From Homarus americanus (taxonomy: Eukaryota > Arthropoda > Malacostraca > Decapoda > Nephropidae), in contig NW_024737068.1 of the NCBI RefSeq assembly GCF_018991925.1, positions 3,435,910 to 3,499,909 on the forward strand: a stretch of DNA of 64,000 nucleotides, written 5' to 3'. Of this stretch, positions 44,716-58,448 are shown piece after piece. Every line of letters begins with the position of its first letter. Within the stretch, counting starts at the first letter, position 1. Under the pieces are notes generated by a model. It was not told the origin of the DNA and ran no database searches. It saw only the letters and a list, made by a program, of their open reading frames with translations. Position numbers and translations under genes: made by a program.

Positions 44716-47700
44716 GTTTTAGTTCACACTCTCACTATCACACACCCACTCTCACACTCCCACTATCATACACCCACTCTCAGACTCCCACGATCATACA
44801 CCCACTCTCACACTCCCACTATCATACACCCACTCTCAGACTCCCACGATCACACACCCACTCTCACACACCCACTATCACACACCCACTCTCAGATTCC
44901 CACTAACACACACCCACTATCACACACCCACTCTCAGACTCCCACTAACACACACCCACTCACCTCCCACCATCATACACCCACTCCACACACCTACTAT
45001 CACACACACCCACTCTCAGACTCCCACTATCACACATCCACTCTCACACCTCACCATCATACACCCACCTCAGACTCCCACTCATCACACACCCACTCAC
45101 ACTCCCACTCATCATACATCCCTCTCATACACCCACTATCACACACCCACTCAGACACCCACTCATCACACACCCACTCAGACCCCACCACCAACACACA
45201 CCCACCTCACACCCCACTATCATACACCCACCTCACACTCACTATCATACACCCACTCACACTCCCACTATCATACACCCACTTTCACACCCCACTCATC
45301 ATACAATCTACTCTCACACTCCTACTATCATACACCCACTCTCACACTCCACTATCATACACCCACTCTCACACTCCCACTATCACACACACCCACTCTC
45401 ACACTCCCCACTAATAATAATAATCTACTCACACTCCCACCATCATACACCCACCACACTCCCACCATCATACACCCACTCACACCCCACCATCATACAC
45501 CCACCTCACACTCCCACCATCATACACCCACCTCAGACTCCCACCATCACACACCCACCTCACACCCAACTCACACTCCCACTATCACACACCCAACTTC
45601 TACACACCCACCATTACACCCCACCTCACACTACAACCTCACACTCCCACTCACACTCCCACTTTCACACATCTAATCTTCACTCCCACTCTCACACTTC
45701 CACTCTCACACACCCACTTTCAAACTCCAACTCTCACACTCCCACTATCACACACCCAACTTTCACACACCCACTATTACACTCCCACTCTCACACTCCT
45801 ACTCTCACACTCCCACTCTCACACATCCAATCTTTCACTCCCACCTCACACTCCCACTCACACACCCACTCCTCACACCCAACTCTCACACCCCACCATC
45901 ACACACCCAACTTTCACACACACCCACTACTACACTCCCACTCTCACACTCCCACCTCACACTCCCACCTAACACATCCACCTTTCACCCCACTCTCACA
46001 CTGCCACTCTTTCACCCCACCTCACACTCCCACTCACACACCCACTTTCACACCCGGGGTCCTCACACTCCCAATTATCACACACCCAACTTTCAAGCAA
46101 TCTACTATTAAGCACTCCCACTCTCACACTCCCACTCACACACCTCTACTCTCACACACCCCACTTTCACACTCCAACTCACACTTCACTGTCACACACC
46201 CAACTTTCACACACCCACTATTACACTCCCACTCACACTCCCACTCACACTCCCACTCACACCCCACTTTCACACATCCAATCTTTCACTCCCACTCACA
46301 CTTCCACTCTCACACACCCACTTTCTCACACTCCAACCTCACACTCCCACTATCACACACCCAACTTTTTACACACCCACTATTACACTCCCACTCCTCA
46401 CACTCCAACTCTCACACGACCAATCTCACACACCTACTCTCACACGCCCACGATCACACACCCATTCTCACACCCCTACTCTCGCACTCCAACTCTCCCA
46501 TGACCAATCTCACACACCCACCCTCATACCTTATTCTCACACGCCCACCCCTACACCCTACTCTCACACATCCACTCTCACACGCCCACCCTCACACCCT
46601 ACTCTCACACACCCATTCACACATCCACTCTCACACTCACTCTCACACGCCCACCCTCACACCCTACTCACACACCCACCACACACACCCACTCACACGC
46701 CCACCACACCCCCACTGCACACACTCACTCTCACACACCCACCCTCACACGCCTACCCTCACACCCCACTCTGACACACCCACCACGCACCCACTCTCAC
46801 ACATCCACTCACCCACTCACACGCTCGCTCACACCCTACACTCACACACCCACTCTCACACACCCACTCACACAATCAATTCTCACACACTTCTACTCTC
46901 ATACCCTTATTCACACCCACTCACACCTACTCACACGCCCACCTTCACACCAGTTTAGTGGAGATAATTTTAATGGTGGAAATAGCTGGTTTTAGTTCAC
47001 ACTCACACCCACACCTACTCACACGCCCACTCACACCCACTGCCACACGTACTCTTACACACCCACTCTCACACGCCCACTCACACGCCCACTCACACAC
47101 CCACTCTCACACACACGTACTCTACACACCTACTCATACACCCACCCATTCGCTTATTTTCACACACCCATCTCTGACAATAATCTACCTCACATGCCTA
47201 CTCTCACACACCCACTCACACACCCACTTTCACACACCTGCTGTCACACACCTACTCACATGCCTACTCTCACACACCTACTCACACACCTGCTGTCACA
47301 CACGCACCTAAACACCTCACCCCACACCCACCTCACACACCCACCTCACACGCCTACTCATCATACACCCACCACACACGCCCACTCTCACACACCCGCT
47401 CTCACACACCCTTCACACACCTGCTGTCACACACCCACTCTCACACGCCCACTATCATACACCCACTCTCACACGCCCACTATCATACACCTACTCTCAC
47501 ATGCCTACTCTCACACGCCCACTTTCACATACCTACTTTCACACACCTGCTGTCACACACCTACTCTCACATGCCTACTCTCACACACCTACTCTCACAC
47601 ACCTGCTGTCACACACCCTCTCTTAAACACCTCACTCCCACACCCACTCTCACACACCCACTCTCACACGCCCACTATCATACACCCACTCTTACACGCC

Positions 47701-47725
47701 CACTCTCACACACCAAACACCGACA
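44716..47725. repeat. CACTCTCACACACCC-type minisatellite, about 3 kb
   Basis: Units of 12-15 bases (CACTCTCACACTCCC, CACTATCATACACCC, CACTCACACGCCC and others) run for 3 kb with many single-base indels. At 46945-46995 it is interrupted by a second copy of the junction with the preceding array. Thr/His/Pro/Ser-rich frames of up to 239 codons are repeat-encoded. Confidence 0.95.
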
Positions 47726-47749
47726 ATTTTACACTTCCTTTTAACATGT

Positions 47750-48680
47750 ACCAAGTCACTACCCCCTGCCCCTTGCCATTACCCCTAGGCCATTACCCTT
47801 TTGCCACTACCCCCTGGCCACCATCTCTTGACCACTGCCTCCTTGCTACTACCCCTTACCACCAATCCTTGGCCACTACCCTTGGCCACTGCCCCCTTGC
47901 CACTATTCCTTGACCACTACCCCTTGGCCGCTAGCCTCTGGCCACTACCCCCTGACCATTATCCCCTGGTCATCACCCCCAAGCAACTACCCTCTTGCTC
48001 ACTACCCTCCAGACCACTACCCCCTGGCAAATACCCCTTGGCCATTACGATCCGGGCCGATACCCCTTGACCAATACCCCTTGGCCATAACCCCCTTGGT
48101 CAATGTCCCTTGGCCATAACCCCCTTGGTCAATGCCACTTGGCCACAACCCCCTAGTCAATACTCCATGGTCAATAACCCCTAGCCACTACCCCTCTGAC
48201 CATTACCCCCTGGCCATTACCCTCCTGGCCAATACCCTCCTGGCCACTACCCCTTGACTACTACCCCTTGGTCACTTCCCCCTTGCTACTTTCCCCCCGG
48301 TAACTACCCCTTGGCCACAACCACCCTTACCACTACCTTTTGGCCACTAAACCCTGGCCACTACTCTCCAGGCCACTACTCCTCTGGCCAATACCTTTGA
48401 CCAATACTCCTTGGCCACAACACCCAGGTCAATACCCCCTGCTCAGTACCCCCTGACCACTATCCCCTAACTATTTCCCCCTTGCCTATATCCCCAGGCC
48501 ACTATACCCAGATATCAACCCCCCTAGACCACATTACCCGTTCTGGACATTACCCCACACGCCACTGCCCCCAGCCACCATACCCAGGCCACTACCCCTC
48601 CTGGCCACTACCCACAGGCCACTGTGTCTCCTGGCCACTTCCTCCCAAGATTTAAGCCCTCCCCATTATTCCCACAGCCA
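47750..48680. repeat. CTGGCCACTACCCC-type minisatellite
   Basis: About 60 units of 14-16 bases around TTGGCCACTACCCC. Pro/Leu-rich frames are repeat-encoded. From 48680 to 48954 the sequence grades into CACTTCAAACGCCCAC-like words with no clear period. Confidence 0.93.
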
Positions 48681-48954
48681 CTCATACTTCAAATTTCCAC
48701 TCTCACTCATCCCCACACCTTCACTCTCACCCACCCACCCTTACACGTCCGCACCTAACACATCCGTCCATCATTCAGCCACTCCTACACGTCCACACTT
48801 AATATATCCGTCTATCACACACCCAATTTATCATGCCCACAACTCGCAAACACACTCAAATGTCTTACACCAACCCTCGTAAGCCCACACTTCAAACGCC
48901 CACATCTAGCACGCCCATGCATTATATGCCCACTCTCACTTTTACACTGCCACT

Positions 48955-49585
<631 letters not shown>

Positions 49586-49735
49586 TCTCCCACACACCCA
49601 TCCTTTCACGCCCTCTCACACACACACACACACACACACCTCGCACGCCCACACTTCGTGCGGTCATCTATCACAGATCCACGCCCCACCGACCCCACGC
49701 CCAGAACTTGGTCCAACTCCTGCTGGCAATCTAAG
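49586..49735. repeat. Residual CACACCC/CACGCCC minisatellite
   Basis: A short continuation of the CACTCTCACACACCC-type array beyond repeat X, including a (CA)n run at about 49617-49639. Confidence 0.8.
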
Positions 49736-51945
49736 CAGCACAACATTATAGAATTTTTTCTTTACCAACTTTGAGCCGCTGGAGGTATATGTTAGCTGGT
49801 CTATATTGGTCCTCCTGCTGCGGTCTGTGAGCCAGTTGCAGAATCTTCTTAAAGGATTACTGTCTGTTGAGTCCTTCCCTTGGCAAAAGGATTTCTGTCA
49901 AAGTTAAGTAATTCTTGTCAGATCTAGAGGAAATCTATTAAGTCTGTCAATAGAACAATTCCCGAGGCGGTAAGGCTTTCTGTCAAAGTTGAATATATTA
50001 CATTCTGTCACGTCTATAATAACTCTGTAAATGTTGTCTGTGGAACACTCGCTGTGGTTATTTCACTTAACAATGTTTGTGCAAACATCTCCTGTCAATG
50101 TCTGCAGTCAATAATTTATAACTATAGCATAACGATAAAGTTAACTCTGAGGCAAGAGCACCTCTTTCACACCTAGGTAACTATAGTCAAATTTGTAATA
50201 AAATCTGGCCATTCAACTGGATGTCTATGACAAAAAGACAAGGAGAACTTGTCAGGTCTACAAGATACTCCCCAGTCGCTAAATATTTACTGTCACACAT
50301 TAATACTACCTGTCTTGTGAGGTGAGCGTTTTACAGGTATTACTGCCAAGTCAGTTGTAGTGTTGTTAAATAAATAATCAATCGTGTTCAGGGTACCGAA
50401 CACACCCACTTACTCTTCTGCTCCAGGACCTACTGTTAAGTTGATACGTTTCTTATCAGACGTTTTGGAAAAGCTGCTAAGTGTCTGCTGAACATCTGTC
50501 AGACAGGTACTGTTATTGTACAGAATCTGGCAACACTGCAAAATCCAAAGAATGTTTATAACATCCTAATGAAACATAATCATCATAGTTTAATGTTTAA
50601 AGTATTCACGTCATGTCGACATGAATTAAATCATACTTAGGTACTGCCATGCTTCATTAAATTCAACTTTACTCCTTTTTACACATTTCGCATAACATTA
50701 CTAATTAACTCCCAATCAAACTTATGGAATGTCTAACAAATGTCTTAAGGCGATGACCATGCTTATACATACGCTGTCATGACCACCAACTGTGTATCAC
50801 TACCTAGAAATCCATTAAATTGTTATAGAAAACTATAAATATTTTTTTTTTTTTACAAACAAAAACTCAGACTGTCTGAGTCACATCCCTGTACTACATG
50901 AGAAAGTCACGGTGACAGGTTTCAGGCCTCACTAGCTACTGCTTTAATTTGAACTTTATTTGGCTGACACATAAATCTTGATAGAGGAGAGTTTCAGTTT
51001 TGGGCCATAAGTTTCAGAAAGTATGGATCAGTTTCTAATATCAGTTACCTTTGTTTATAGAATTCAGACTTGTCATCGCTTAATATATAGTTTCCAGGTC
51101 TAATAACATTTTTCAGAAAATAATTATAAATATCAGGGTAAGTTAACTTGCTTCAGACGTCTATCAGGAGAAACAATATGCTCATTACATAATTTCAGAA
51201 GTGATGACGGGACTAAGATATTAGCAAGTTGTAGAATTTGAAGAATAAATATGTTGGTGGTCTTCTAACACACACATCTTGTATTATGGTGTGTTTCATG
51301 TGAAAATGGTAACCTCTACAGTAGCACTGACTCACAGTATTAGGTTCAATGTTGTACATCACTCATTTCACGTCCATACCACGGGCTTCAGCCAAGGAAG
51401 AATTTTTATTACGCTTTTTGACGCGAAGTTCAGGTTTTGATGATGGATAATAAATGGGATTTGGATTTCACAGCTCATATTTCAAGCCTGTCACAAGGAC
51501 CTCAGAATTTGACAATGCATACATCACGCGTTTCGGGAATTTTAGTCTCTGAAGGTATAAATATTACGTGCTTATTGAATTTCAGAGCTTCAGCCAGACA
51601 AGACTCTTGCGTTTTTCCTAAGCTTCACTCTCTTCAGACACACATTACAGGTTTTTCAAAAATTTCAGACCAGCTGTCGCAAAATGTACCCACTTTCATG
51701 GGCTTCGGAGGTGAAGGTTTTCACTGTACATGTACAGCACTTCCATACCATGTTACACATTGGATTGATCTGAGGGAGTTGATTACATCTTTCTCACTAT
51801 GAAGACTTTAGGCGATTGTCAGCCTTACACAACACTTAAGACCTTGCAGACTCCCTCGAAGACTTCAGACTTTAGACGACTGTATGTACCCTCCACTCGG
51901 GAGGTTCAAACTAGAAGTTCTCTTTCCACACCTCACACAGAGGCT
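49736..51945. other. Non-coding; diffuse TCTGTCAAAGTT- and TTTCAGA-like words
   Basis: About 2.2 kb without a recognisable gene. At 49860-50050 words such as TTTCTGTCAAAGTTAAGTAA recur, and at 50990-51960 TTTCAGA/CTTCAGAC-like words recur every 30-60 bases, which suggests old tandem repeats. The 121-codon frame at 51437-51802 lies inside this and has no domain. If the exon at 51946-52114 is real, this could be downstream or intronic DNA of the same gene. Confidence 0.35.
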
Positions 51946-52114
51946 TCAGACCTTAGTGACGGGAACCTGCCTGACGGAGGAGAACGTGTGGCAGCCGTAG
52001 TCGTCAGCGATGATGTGCCTGGTGGCAGCTGAGTGGTCGTCAGGGGGCCAAGGTGCCAGGGGACCAGGGGGCCAACCACGACCTAACTTGTCCCTCTGCC
52101 GCCGACGACGGTAC
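51946..52114 (-). CDS. Candidate terminal exon, Arg-rich then acidic C-terminus
   Basis: On minus, a good acceptor (TGTCGTCTCCCACAG, complement of about 52115-52129) is followed by an open stretch encoding YRRRRQRDKLGRGWPPG, a Pro/Trp-rich segment and HIIADDYGCHTF, ending VTKV and a TGA at 51946-51948. Composition (GC-rich, third-position G/C) differs sharply from the surrounding AT-rich DNA. A cluster of Arg/Lys at the exon start would suit the cytoplasmic side of a membrane segment, but that is guesswork. I do not recognise the protein. No TE homology was found. Confidence 0.35.
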
Positions 52115-52274
52115 CTGTGGGAGACGACACAAGTCAACTAGGGGTCACAGACAGAGGGCCAGTAGGAAGCAAGTCTAGTAGTGATATGGAAGAAACGAGA
52201 CGAATAGAATTGGAGAGGGTGGAAGAGGAATGAGAGGAAATGTGAAGATAATTGGAGGTATAGGATGAAAAAAA

Positions 52275-53045
52275 GAGATCAACCAAAGTCACATAAGTTC
52301 ACCTAAAGTCAGTGAAGTTTAATTAAAGTTACAGAAGTTCAACCAAAGTCTCAGAAGTTCAACCAGCGTCAATGAAGCTCAACTAAAGTCTCAGAAACCT
52401 AACCAAAGTTACAAAAGTTCAACCAAAGTCGCAGAAGTTCAACCAAAGTCACTGAAGGTCAACCAAAGTCACAGAAGTTCAACCAAAGTTACAGAAGTTT
52501 AATCAAAGTTGCATAAGCTTAACCAAAGTTACAGAAGTTCAACCAAAATCACTGAAGCTCAACCAATGAATCAGAAGCGTAACCAAGGTTACAGAAGTTC
52601 AACCAAATTCGCAGAAGTTCAACCAGTCACTGAAGCTCAACCAAAGTCACTAAAGCTCAACCAAAGTCGCAGAAGTTCAACCAAAGTTACAGGAGTTCAT
52701 CAAAGTTACAGAAGTTCAACCAAAGTCACTGAAACTCAACCAAAGTCACTGAAGCTCAACCAAAGTTACAGAAGTTCAACCAAAATCACTGAAACTCAAC
52801 CAGGGTCTCAGAAGTTTAACTCAGGTTACAGAAGTCCAACCAAAGTTACAGAAGTTCAATCAAAAGTTACATAAGCTTAACCAAAGTTACAGAAGTTCAA
52901 CCAAAATCACTGAAGTTCAACCAAAAAATCAGAAGCGTAACCAAGGGTACAAAAGTTCAACTAAAATCACTGAAGCTCAACCAAAGTTTCAGAAGCTTGA
53001 CCAAAGTTATTTAAGCTCAACCAGAGTTACACAATCCCAACCAAG
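52275..53045. repeat. 20-bp minisatellite (AACCAAAGTCACAGAAGTTC)
   Basis: About 38 units of 20 bases, alternating versions with CACAGAAG, TACAGAAG and CACTGAAG, with occasional 18-19-base units. The Ser/Lys/Gln-rich plus-strand frame at 52509-52874 is repeat-encoded. Confidence 0.95.
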
Positions 53046-53049
53046 GTCA

Positions 53050-54010
53050 GGAATAAGAAAGCCTAAAGGTGGAAGTGAAACAGGAAGGTGTGGAGTGGGA
53101 AGAGAGATAAACTAAGGTTGTAGAGAAAGAGAAAGGGCCACAAAAAAGCTAGATGGAAGATTTATTTCTTATAGAAGACGACATAGGTCACGAGGGTCAA
53201 GGAAGGTCACGAGGGTCAAAGAAGGCCACAGATGATCACAGGAACATACGATTCAAGATAAATATTAAAGGAGGGAAGATAAAAAAGAGAGACGAAATGA
53301 TAGCTGGAAGAAGAGAAAAGATCTAGGGAGAGGAGCGGATCAACTTGAGTAATGCGAGGTCAGAAGAGGTCACATTAAAGGAGAATAATGAAGAGGTAGA
53401 GGAAACAGGAAGCGGGAGAACAAATAACAGATGGAAAAGAATTGTTTGGCTACGAGAAGAATGGATGAAGACAGTTGAGAGAAAGGTAATAAAAGAGAGT
53501 AAAAGAGGAGAGATGGTAGAAAAAGAAAAGAAAAGAGGAGGGGGATGGAGAGAAAGAGAGTTTAAGAGCAATGATAAAAGAGAAGAATAGTGAAAGAGAA
53601 GGGTTGGCCGTAAAGGAGAAAAGGAAAAATAAGAAAACAATAAAGACAAATGAGACAGAAGGAAGTCTCTGAAAGGAAATGGTGCGAACTAAGAAAACAG
53701 TCGGGATAAAGAGACGGACGAAGGAAAGAAGAGTGTAAAGAGAAAGAGATAGACAGAAAAGGGGGGTGGAAAACAGATGGTGTCAGAAGGAGATAAAACG
53801 ACGATTAGATTAAATGAGATGGAGGAGATAATAATGGGGAGGAAGAAGACAGAAGAAGATGATGATGGGAGAATGAAAGCAGATAATGATGTGAAGGAAA
53901 AATACGTAAGATGGCAAAATGAAGAGGAAAGGGAGGGTGGAGAAAGGAAGAAGATGATGGAGAAGGGAATGGAGGGAAACGACAGTGGGAAAAGGGGAAT
54001 TTAAAGACGA
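53050..54010. repeat. Purine-rich (GAA/GAGA) tract, about 960 bp
   Basis: The plus strand is strongly A+G-rich throughout (words such as AGAAGAGGAG, GAAAGAGAG, GGAAGAAG) without strict period. Glu/Lys/Arg-rich plus frames and Ser/Leu/Phe-rich minus frames follow from composition. A short Val-Lys-type repeat GGTCACGAGGGTCAA lies at 53187-53230. Confidence 0.8.
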
Positions 54011-54293
54011 AGAGAGAAAAGATAGGATGTCATGAGAAGAAAACATTGTTACTACAAATAATAATTTGTCCTAATGTGACAGTCTAGAAAACCTGAAGAC
54101 AGAGAGAAGCACACACACACACACAGACACACACACACAGGAACAAGTCTGCTCAGTCGATTATAACAACAAGTTTGTCCGCAACTCTGAATTTAAACCA
54201 GTTTTGTACACAGCTCAGAGTTGGGACTGGTTTAGTTTCCAGACAACAACTGTGAGAAACTAACTAACTACAGTAGGTGAAAGTTTATGACTA

Positions 54294-54352
<59 letters not shown>

Positions 54353-55198
54353 ATAAGCCCTCTATGTATGTTGTAAGCCCTCTATTATATCATAATTATA
54401 TCTGCAATCTTTATCCATGTATATTTAGGCAGAAGTTCTTCGTAATGGGTACTTCCTACTCCCAAAACCTAGTATTGTTTGTACTCTTTCCTTCCAAAAG
54501 AATTAAAGTAAGTGGCCATGGAGCGAGCCGCGAACACCCAGTTGTTAGATGGAGTTCACTCTACAGTTGCTTGTCTCAGTCGTATGTACAGAAGTTAGGT
54601 AATATAGAAACTATATTTTTTGACCCCGGTGTTTGACTTGACCCTTCCCACTCACATATATACAAAGGGTCAGTCTCAAGCACAGACAAACAAGCACAAA
54701 CACAAATACACTCAGTAGTAGAGCTGCGATCGGCGTGTACTAAGGGCGCACTACTGAATACATAGTGATCAAGTGATAAATATTGGCAGAACTATCCTGC
54801 CATCGTGGTGCCTATGATTCTTACTTCAGCAGATCTTCCTACAGGTGACACAAAGCAGACCTTACACCCCCCCCCCCCACCACACACACACACACACACA
54901 CAACTTCAAACTAATATTCTCTTGCCCTATTAACTCATAAATCAATAACCCCCTGATCTAAACATTTTACATCATGATGAAATATTCAGGTGATTAGTGG
55001 ACTCTAATGGCATGGCACATGTACTGTAGTTGTAAACAAACAATGAGATCATATACAACGGTGGATCAATTTACCGTTTAATTATCATGGTTCACAGTGA
55101 ATTGTTTTTTTTTTATACCACAGAGGAAAGAATGTATGCTTCATATAATCTAATGACTGATTTACTCAGAAAATTTTAGATTTAATAACACGCAGACA

Positions 55199-55199
<1 letters not shown>
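54011..55199. other. Non-coding with scattered (CA)n arrays
   Basis: (CA)n arrays lie at about 54105-54140, 54293-54350 and 54879-54902, the last preceded by a run of C at 54866-54876. No recognisable gene; the plus frame at 54277-54636 begins in the CA array. Confidence 0.4.
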
Positions 55200-55264
<65 letters not shown>

Positions 55265-55267
55265 TAT
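55200..55267. repeat. (CA)n followed by (TA)n microsatellite
   Basis: CA repeats at about 55201-55234 run into TA repeats at about 55235-55251 and then mixed CATA to 55267. The 3' tail of family R copy 2 lies 40 bases further on. Confidence 0.95.
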
Positions 55268-55307
55268 TAACAAACCAACCATGCATACATGAACACACAC
55301 ATACAAC

Positions 55308-57262
55308 TTTTTTTTTAACGTGGCCTCCAACCTCCCCCAATAGCCACACCTTCGCCGCCATTTTATTACCTTAATATTAAATATCCTAATACATAAGTAG
55401 CTATCCTATCTGTGTTGAATTAGTTGAGCCGCAGATCTATGGGGCATTCAGTGAATGTAGCCTCATAGTCAATATCTGCAGCTGTTGTCGGCATTGGGGC
55501 AGAAGCTCTCGTTCCCCTGAGGCAGAGCAAAGCCGACCGAAGGAGAGAGAAAGACAGTTGACATCTCATCCAGGCTGTAACATAACTTCTGGGCTGCTGC
55601 TTCTGTTCGGAGATCACCTCCACGAGTCTGGTGTAGAAACATCTTACACTTGGTCCCATCCCACCAGAGGTTGTGAACACTAGAGGAGTGAAGCTGCCTT
55701 GATCAACGTTTGAATTCTCTCCCCATATGCCCTTATCTTGTCGTTCTCGTTCCTCCTGTGTGCAGCATCAAGAGCTAGGTTATTGTGACATGCGGCCATG
55801 GGATCAAAAATCCTGATGTCGAAGAAAGCTAGCTGTCCCCGCGTCCAGAATCCTCGAGCACTGACGTCAACACGGGCTTCTTTAGATGTGTTTGAAGTCC
55901 TAGGTTGGAAGATCTCACCGTCCAAAGGAAGGAGGGTCGGTTCTACCATGACATCCCGGCAGATTTCCTTCAACATATTTGCTGTGAGGTCCCTTACTTC
56001 GTCATGCCTCATGCATATAAAGCCCCCTTTCTTGCACACCATGGCGTGATCGACGTCATAGGAAGAGCCACACGCATTGGGAGAGCAAACCTTCTACTGG
56101 TCAACCGTACCTTAGAGCAATGGTATCTGTAAATTCTTGTTTGTTAAGACTGAAACCATTTGCCCTTATCGGTAACGTAGATAACTAGTTTGAGGCGCCC
56201 ACCTCCTGCTCGATAGCTACTTTTTTTTTCAAATTCTCTGGTATTTGCAGCAATAGTTGCTGCAACTTGTCACTTTGGCCGTGCTGTCGTTCTGTCGTAA
56301 TGGACCTTCGGATCTTGTTTACTTCACTGGTATCCATCTCCCCTGTTGCGTTCTGAGCTATTGTGTGGTCCGTGAGGGCTGCCGTGAGCTTAACTGAGTT
56401 TTGATGCTCAGTGGCAGCAATCTCCTCTGGATTGGTTAGTCCCATTCCTCCCAGTCTCGGTGGTAGTGCAAGGAGTGATCTTTCTGCTGGGGTGAGGTGA
56501 AGGTGTTTCACTAATTTGGGAATGAAATTGACGCTGACAGCTTCTTCCAGGGGGTGGAGGAGGGGTCCGATATCAGGGACAGTGCGCATCAGGTAGTTCC
56601 AGCGATACTTGACTCCATGGGTGAATGCTGCAAAGGCCGCATGTGGCTCTGTGTTAGCAATCTCAGACAGAGCTTGGATTTCCCTAACCCACTCACTCAC
56701 CATTCCCACTACGTACTCGGTCTTGAAGTCCGTCGTGCCGATTACTGCGCCTAGGTGTCTTTGGCCATCCTTTGTTATTTTGACCTCACTTCCACCGAAC
56801 ACCTCCATTGCTCGTTCATAATGTTCTGACTTCACAATGAGGAAGGACTTGCTGGCGTTTGGGTGGTACCCTATTTGTGGACCTCGCGATGTTACCAGGT
56901 CCCACCACTTTTTGATGTCCCCCGCTTTCCCTGCTCCTGTAAGGTCATCAGCATATGCCACTTGTTTGACCTCGGCTGTTTCAAATTTTATTTCGTGTTG
57001 GAGCACTGATATGCCTATTGCGTACATTGCCATTGTAACAGGGTCCCCTGTGTTGTTCCCTCGGTTGACTGTAAGATGGTATCACCTCTTAGCGCCTTGT
57101 TGTTTACTATATAGACGTCTGATGGATTCCTATACGAGTTTTCAACGTACATTGCAAAGCTTGGACACTTGATTTTGATGTTGTGCAGTGCGGCCTTACG
57201 GTTAAGTGTGTTGAATGCGTTTGAAGCGTCGACCATTAGAACGGCGTCATAATCGCGCTGCT
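55308..57262 (-). mobile_element. Family R non-LTR element, copy 2
   Basis: A minus-strand copy, 5'-truncated at about 57262 where a CTA repeat begins and ending in an A-run (55308-55316 as T). Frames: [18 protein letters not shown] (57015-57236), a 282-codon stretch with QVAYADDLTGAG, HLGAVIGTTDF, FTHG and LGGMGLTNPEEIAA (56185-57033), KKGGFICMRHDEVRDL and RVDVSARGFW...FFDIRIFDP (55680-56042), LSFSLLRSALLCLRGTRAS (55420-55680). Here the first RT Asp is intact (VDASNAF), unlike copy 1. Copy 1 and copy 2 align over their shared length with mostly single-base changes. Confidence 0.8.
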
Positions 57263-57292
57263 GCTACTACTACTACTACTACTACTACTACG
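57263..57292. repeat. (CTA)n microsatellite between head-to-head family R copies
   Basis: CTGCTACTACTAC repeats separate the truncated 5' ends of copy 2 (minus) and copy 3 (plus). Further CTA repeats follow copy 3 at 57559-57586. Confidence 0.93.
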
Positions 57293-57558
57293 GCATGGGT
57301 GAGATGTCGACTATCCTTCTCTCTGCTCAGGTCTGCTTTGCTTTGCCTCAGGGGTACGAGATCTTTGGCCCCAAAGCCGACAACAGCTGCAGATATTGAC
57401 TATGAGGCTACATTCACTGAATGCCCCATAGATCTGTGGCTCAACTAATTCAACACAGATAGGATAGCTACTTATGTATTAGGATATTTAATATTAAGGT
57501 AATAAAATGGCGGCGAAGGTGTGGCTATTGGGGGAAGCTGGACGCCACGTTAATAAAA
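57293..57558 (+). mobile_element. Family R non-LTR element, copy 3 (3' end only)
   Basis: About 265 bases in plus orientation from GGTGAGATGTCGACTATCC to TGGGGGAAGCTGGACGCCACGTTAATAAAAAAA, matching the 3' ends of copies 1 and 2. It is embedded in CTA repeats on both sides, which are the 3' tail of the LINE at 57559-58448. Confidence 0.85.
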
Positions 57559-58448
57559 AAAACTACTACTTCTACTACTACTACTTCGCTGTCACTCGGA
57601 ATCGAGTATGACGATCATCCAGCTATGATAGAATGATATGAGTTATTAAGGATGTCACCATCGCTGGTGAGCACTGAGGTGACTAGGGAAACCGATAAGG
57701 GACCGGCAGGATCGTCTACAGATGTTGCACATGTGGAGGGCTACATCTAGTGCGGGAGGAGCTGAGGCTGCGTCATTCTGGCGTTGGCGGTTGTCTGCCT
57801 CGGTTTGCAGTCGGGCTAACTCGAAAGTATTGACACTTTCTCGTGTGGTGCTCCTCCAAGCGTTACGGTGTAGAGTAATCGTCTCCCAGGTGAGGGTGTC
57901 AATTTGGCACTTTTTCAGGTTTGTCTTAAGACTATCCATATACACGTTTCAGCTGCCCACCAGAGTTACGTTTACTATTCGTTAGGTGACTGTAAAGTAG
58001 TTAATTTGGCAGTTTACTGTCGTCCATGTAGGTAACATGGCCAGTTCAACGTAGTTGTTCACGGATATTGGTAGCCTCGATGCTTCTACAGTTGGTGTCA
58101 GCGAGAATAAAAGCATTTGTTCTCTTCTCTTCCCAGCGAACTCGGAGGATGGAACAAAGACTACGTTGGTGAATGTTTTCAAGTGCATTGAGTTGCCGCC
58201 TGTATGTAAACCACGTCTCGCTGCCATATAGCGGGGTGGGGAGGACCGCTGCTCGATATACATGCAACTTGGTAGATCATTTCAGCTCCCTACAGCTGAA
58301 GACGCGGGTACGGAGTCTGCCAAAGGCTTGAGAAACACATGATCCGATGTTGAATCTCTTCATCGATGTCCGAGGAGGTGGACAGGTGAGAGCCGAATAT
58401 ACTGAAAGTGGGTAACATTAGAGAGGATAGTACCGTTAAACAAGCGAA
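57559..58448 (-). mobile_element. LINE RT C-terminus (family E type) with (TAG)n tail
   Basis: On minus: VRLFNGTILSNVTHF near 58440, VYRAAVLPTPLYGSETW and RQLNALENIHQRSLCSILRV (58046-58267), then after a gap SLKTNLKKCQIDTLTWE and a C-terminal C2H2-like CNICRRSCRSLIGFPSHLSAH (57655-57945), a short 3' UTR and a (TAG)n tail, read as CTA repeats on plus. The segment between RWPCYL and the next frame is broken by stops. It belongs to the same broad group as 37530-39605 and as the endonuclease fragment at 60565-60885. Confidence 0.82.

Noticed and set aside
44713..48119. Thr/His/Pro-rich and Pro/Leu-rich open frames
   Set aside because: They follow directly from CACTCTCACACACCC- and CTGGCCACTACCCC-type repeats and shift frame with every indel.
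55308..57558. Twin-priming (5' inversion) of a single family R insertion
   Set aside because: The inverted part at 57293-57558 is the 3' end of the element with its own A-tail, not the 5' continuation of copy 2, so two separate insertions fit better.
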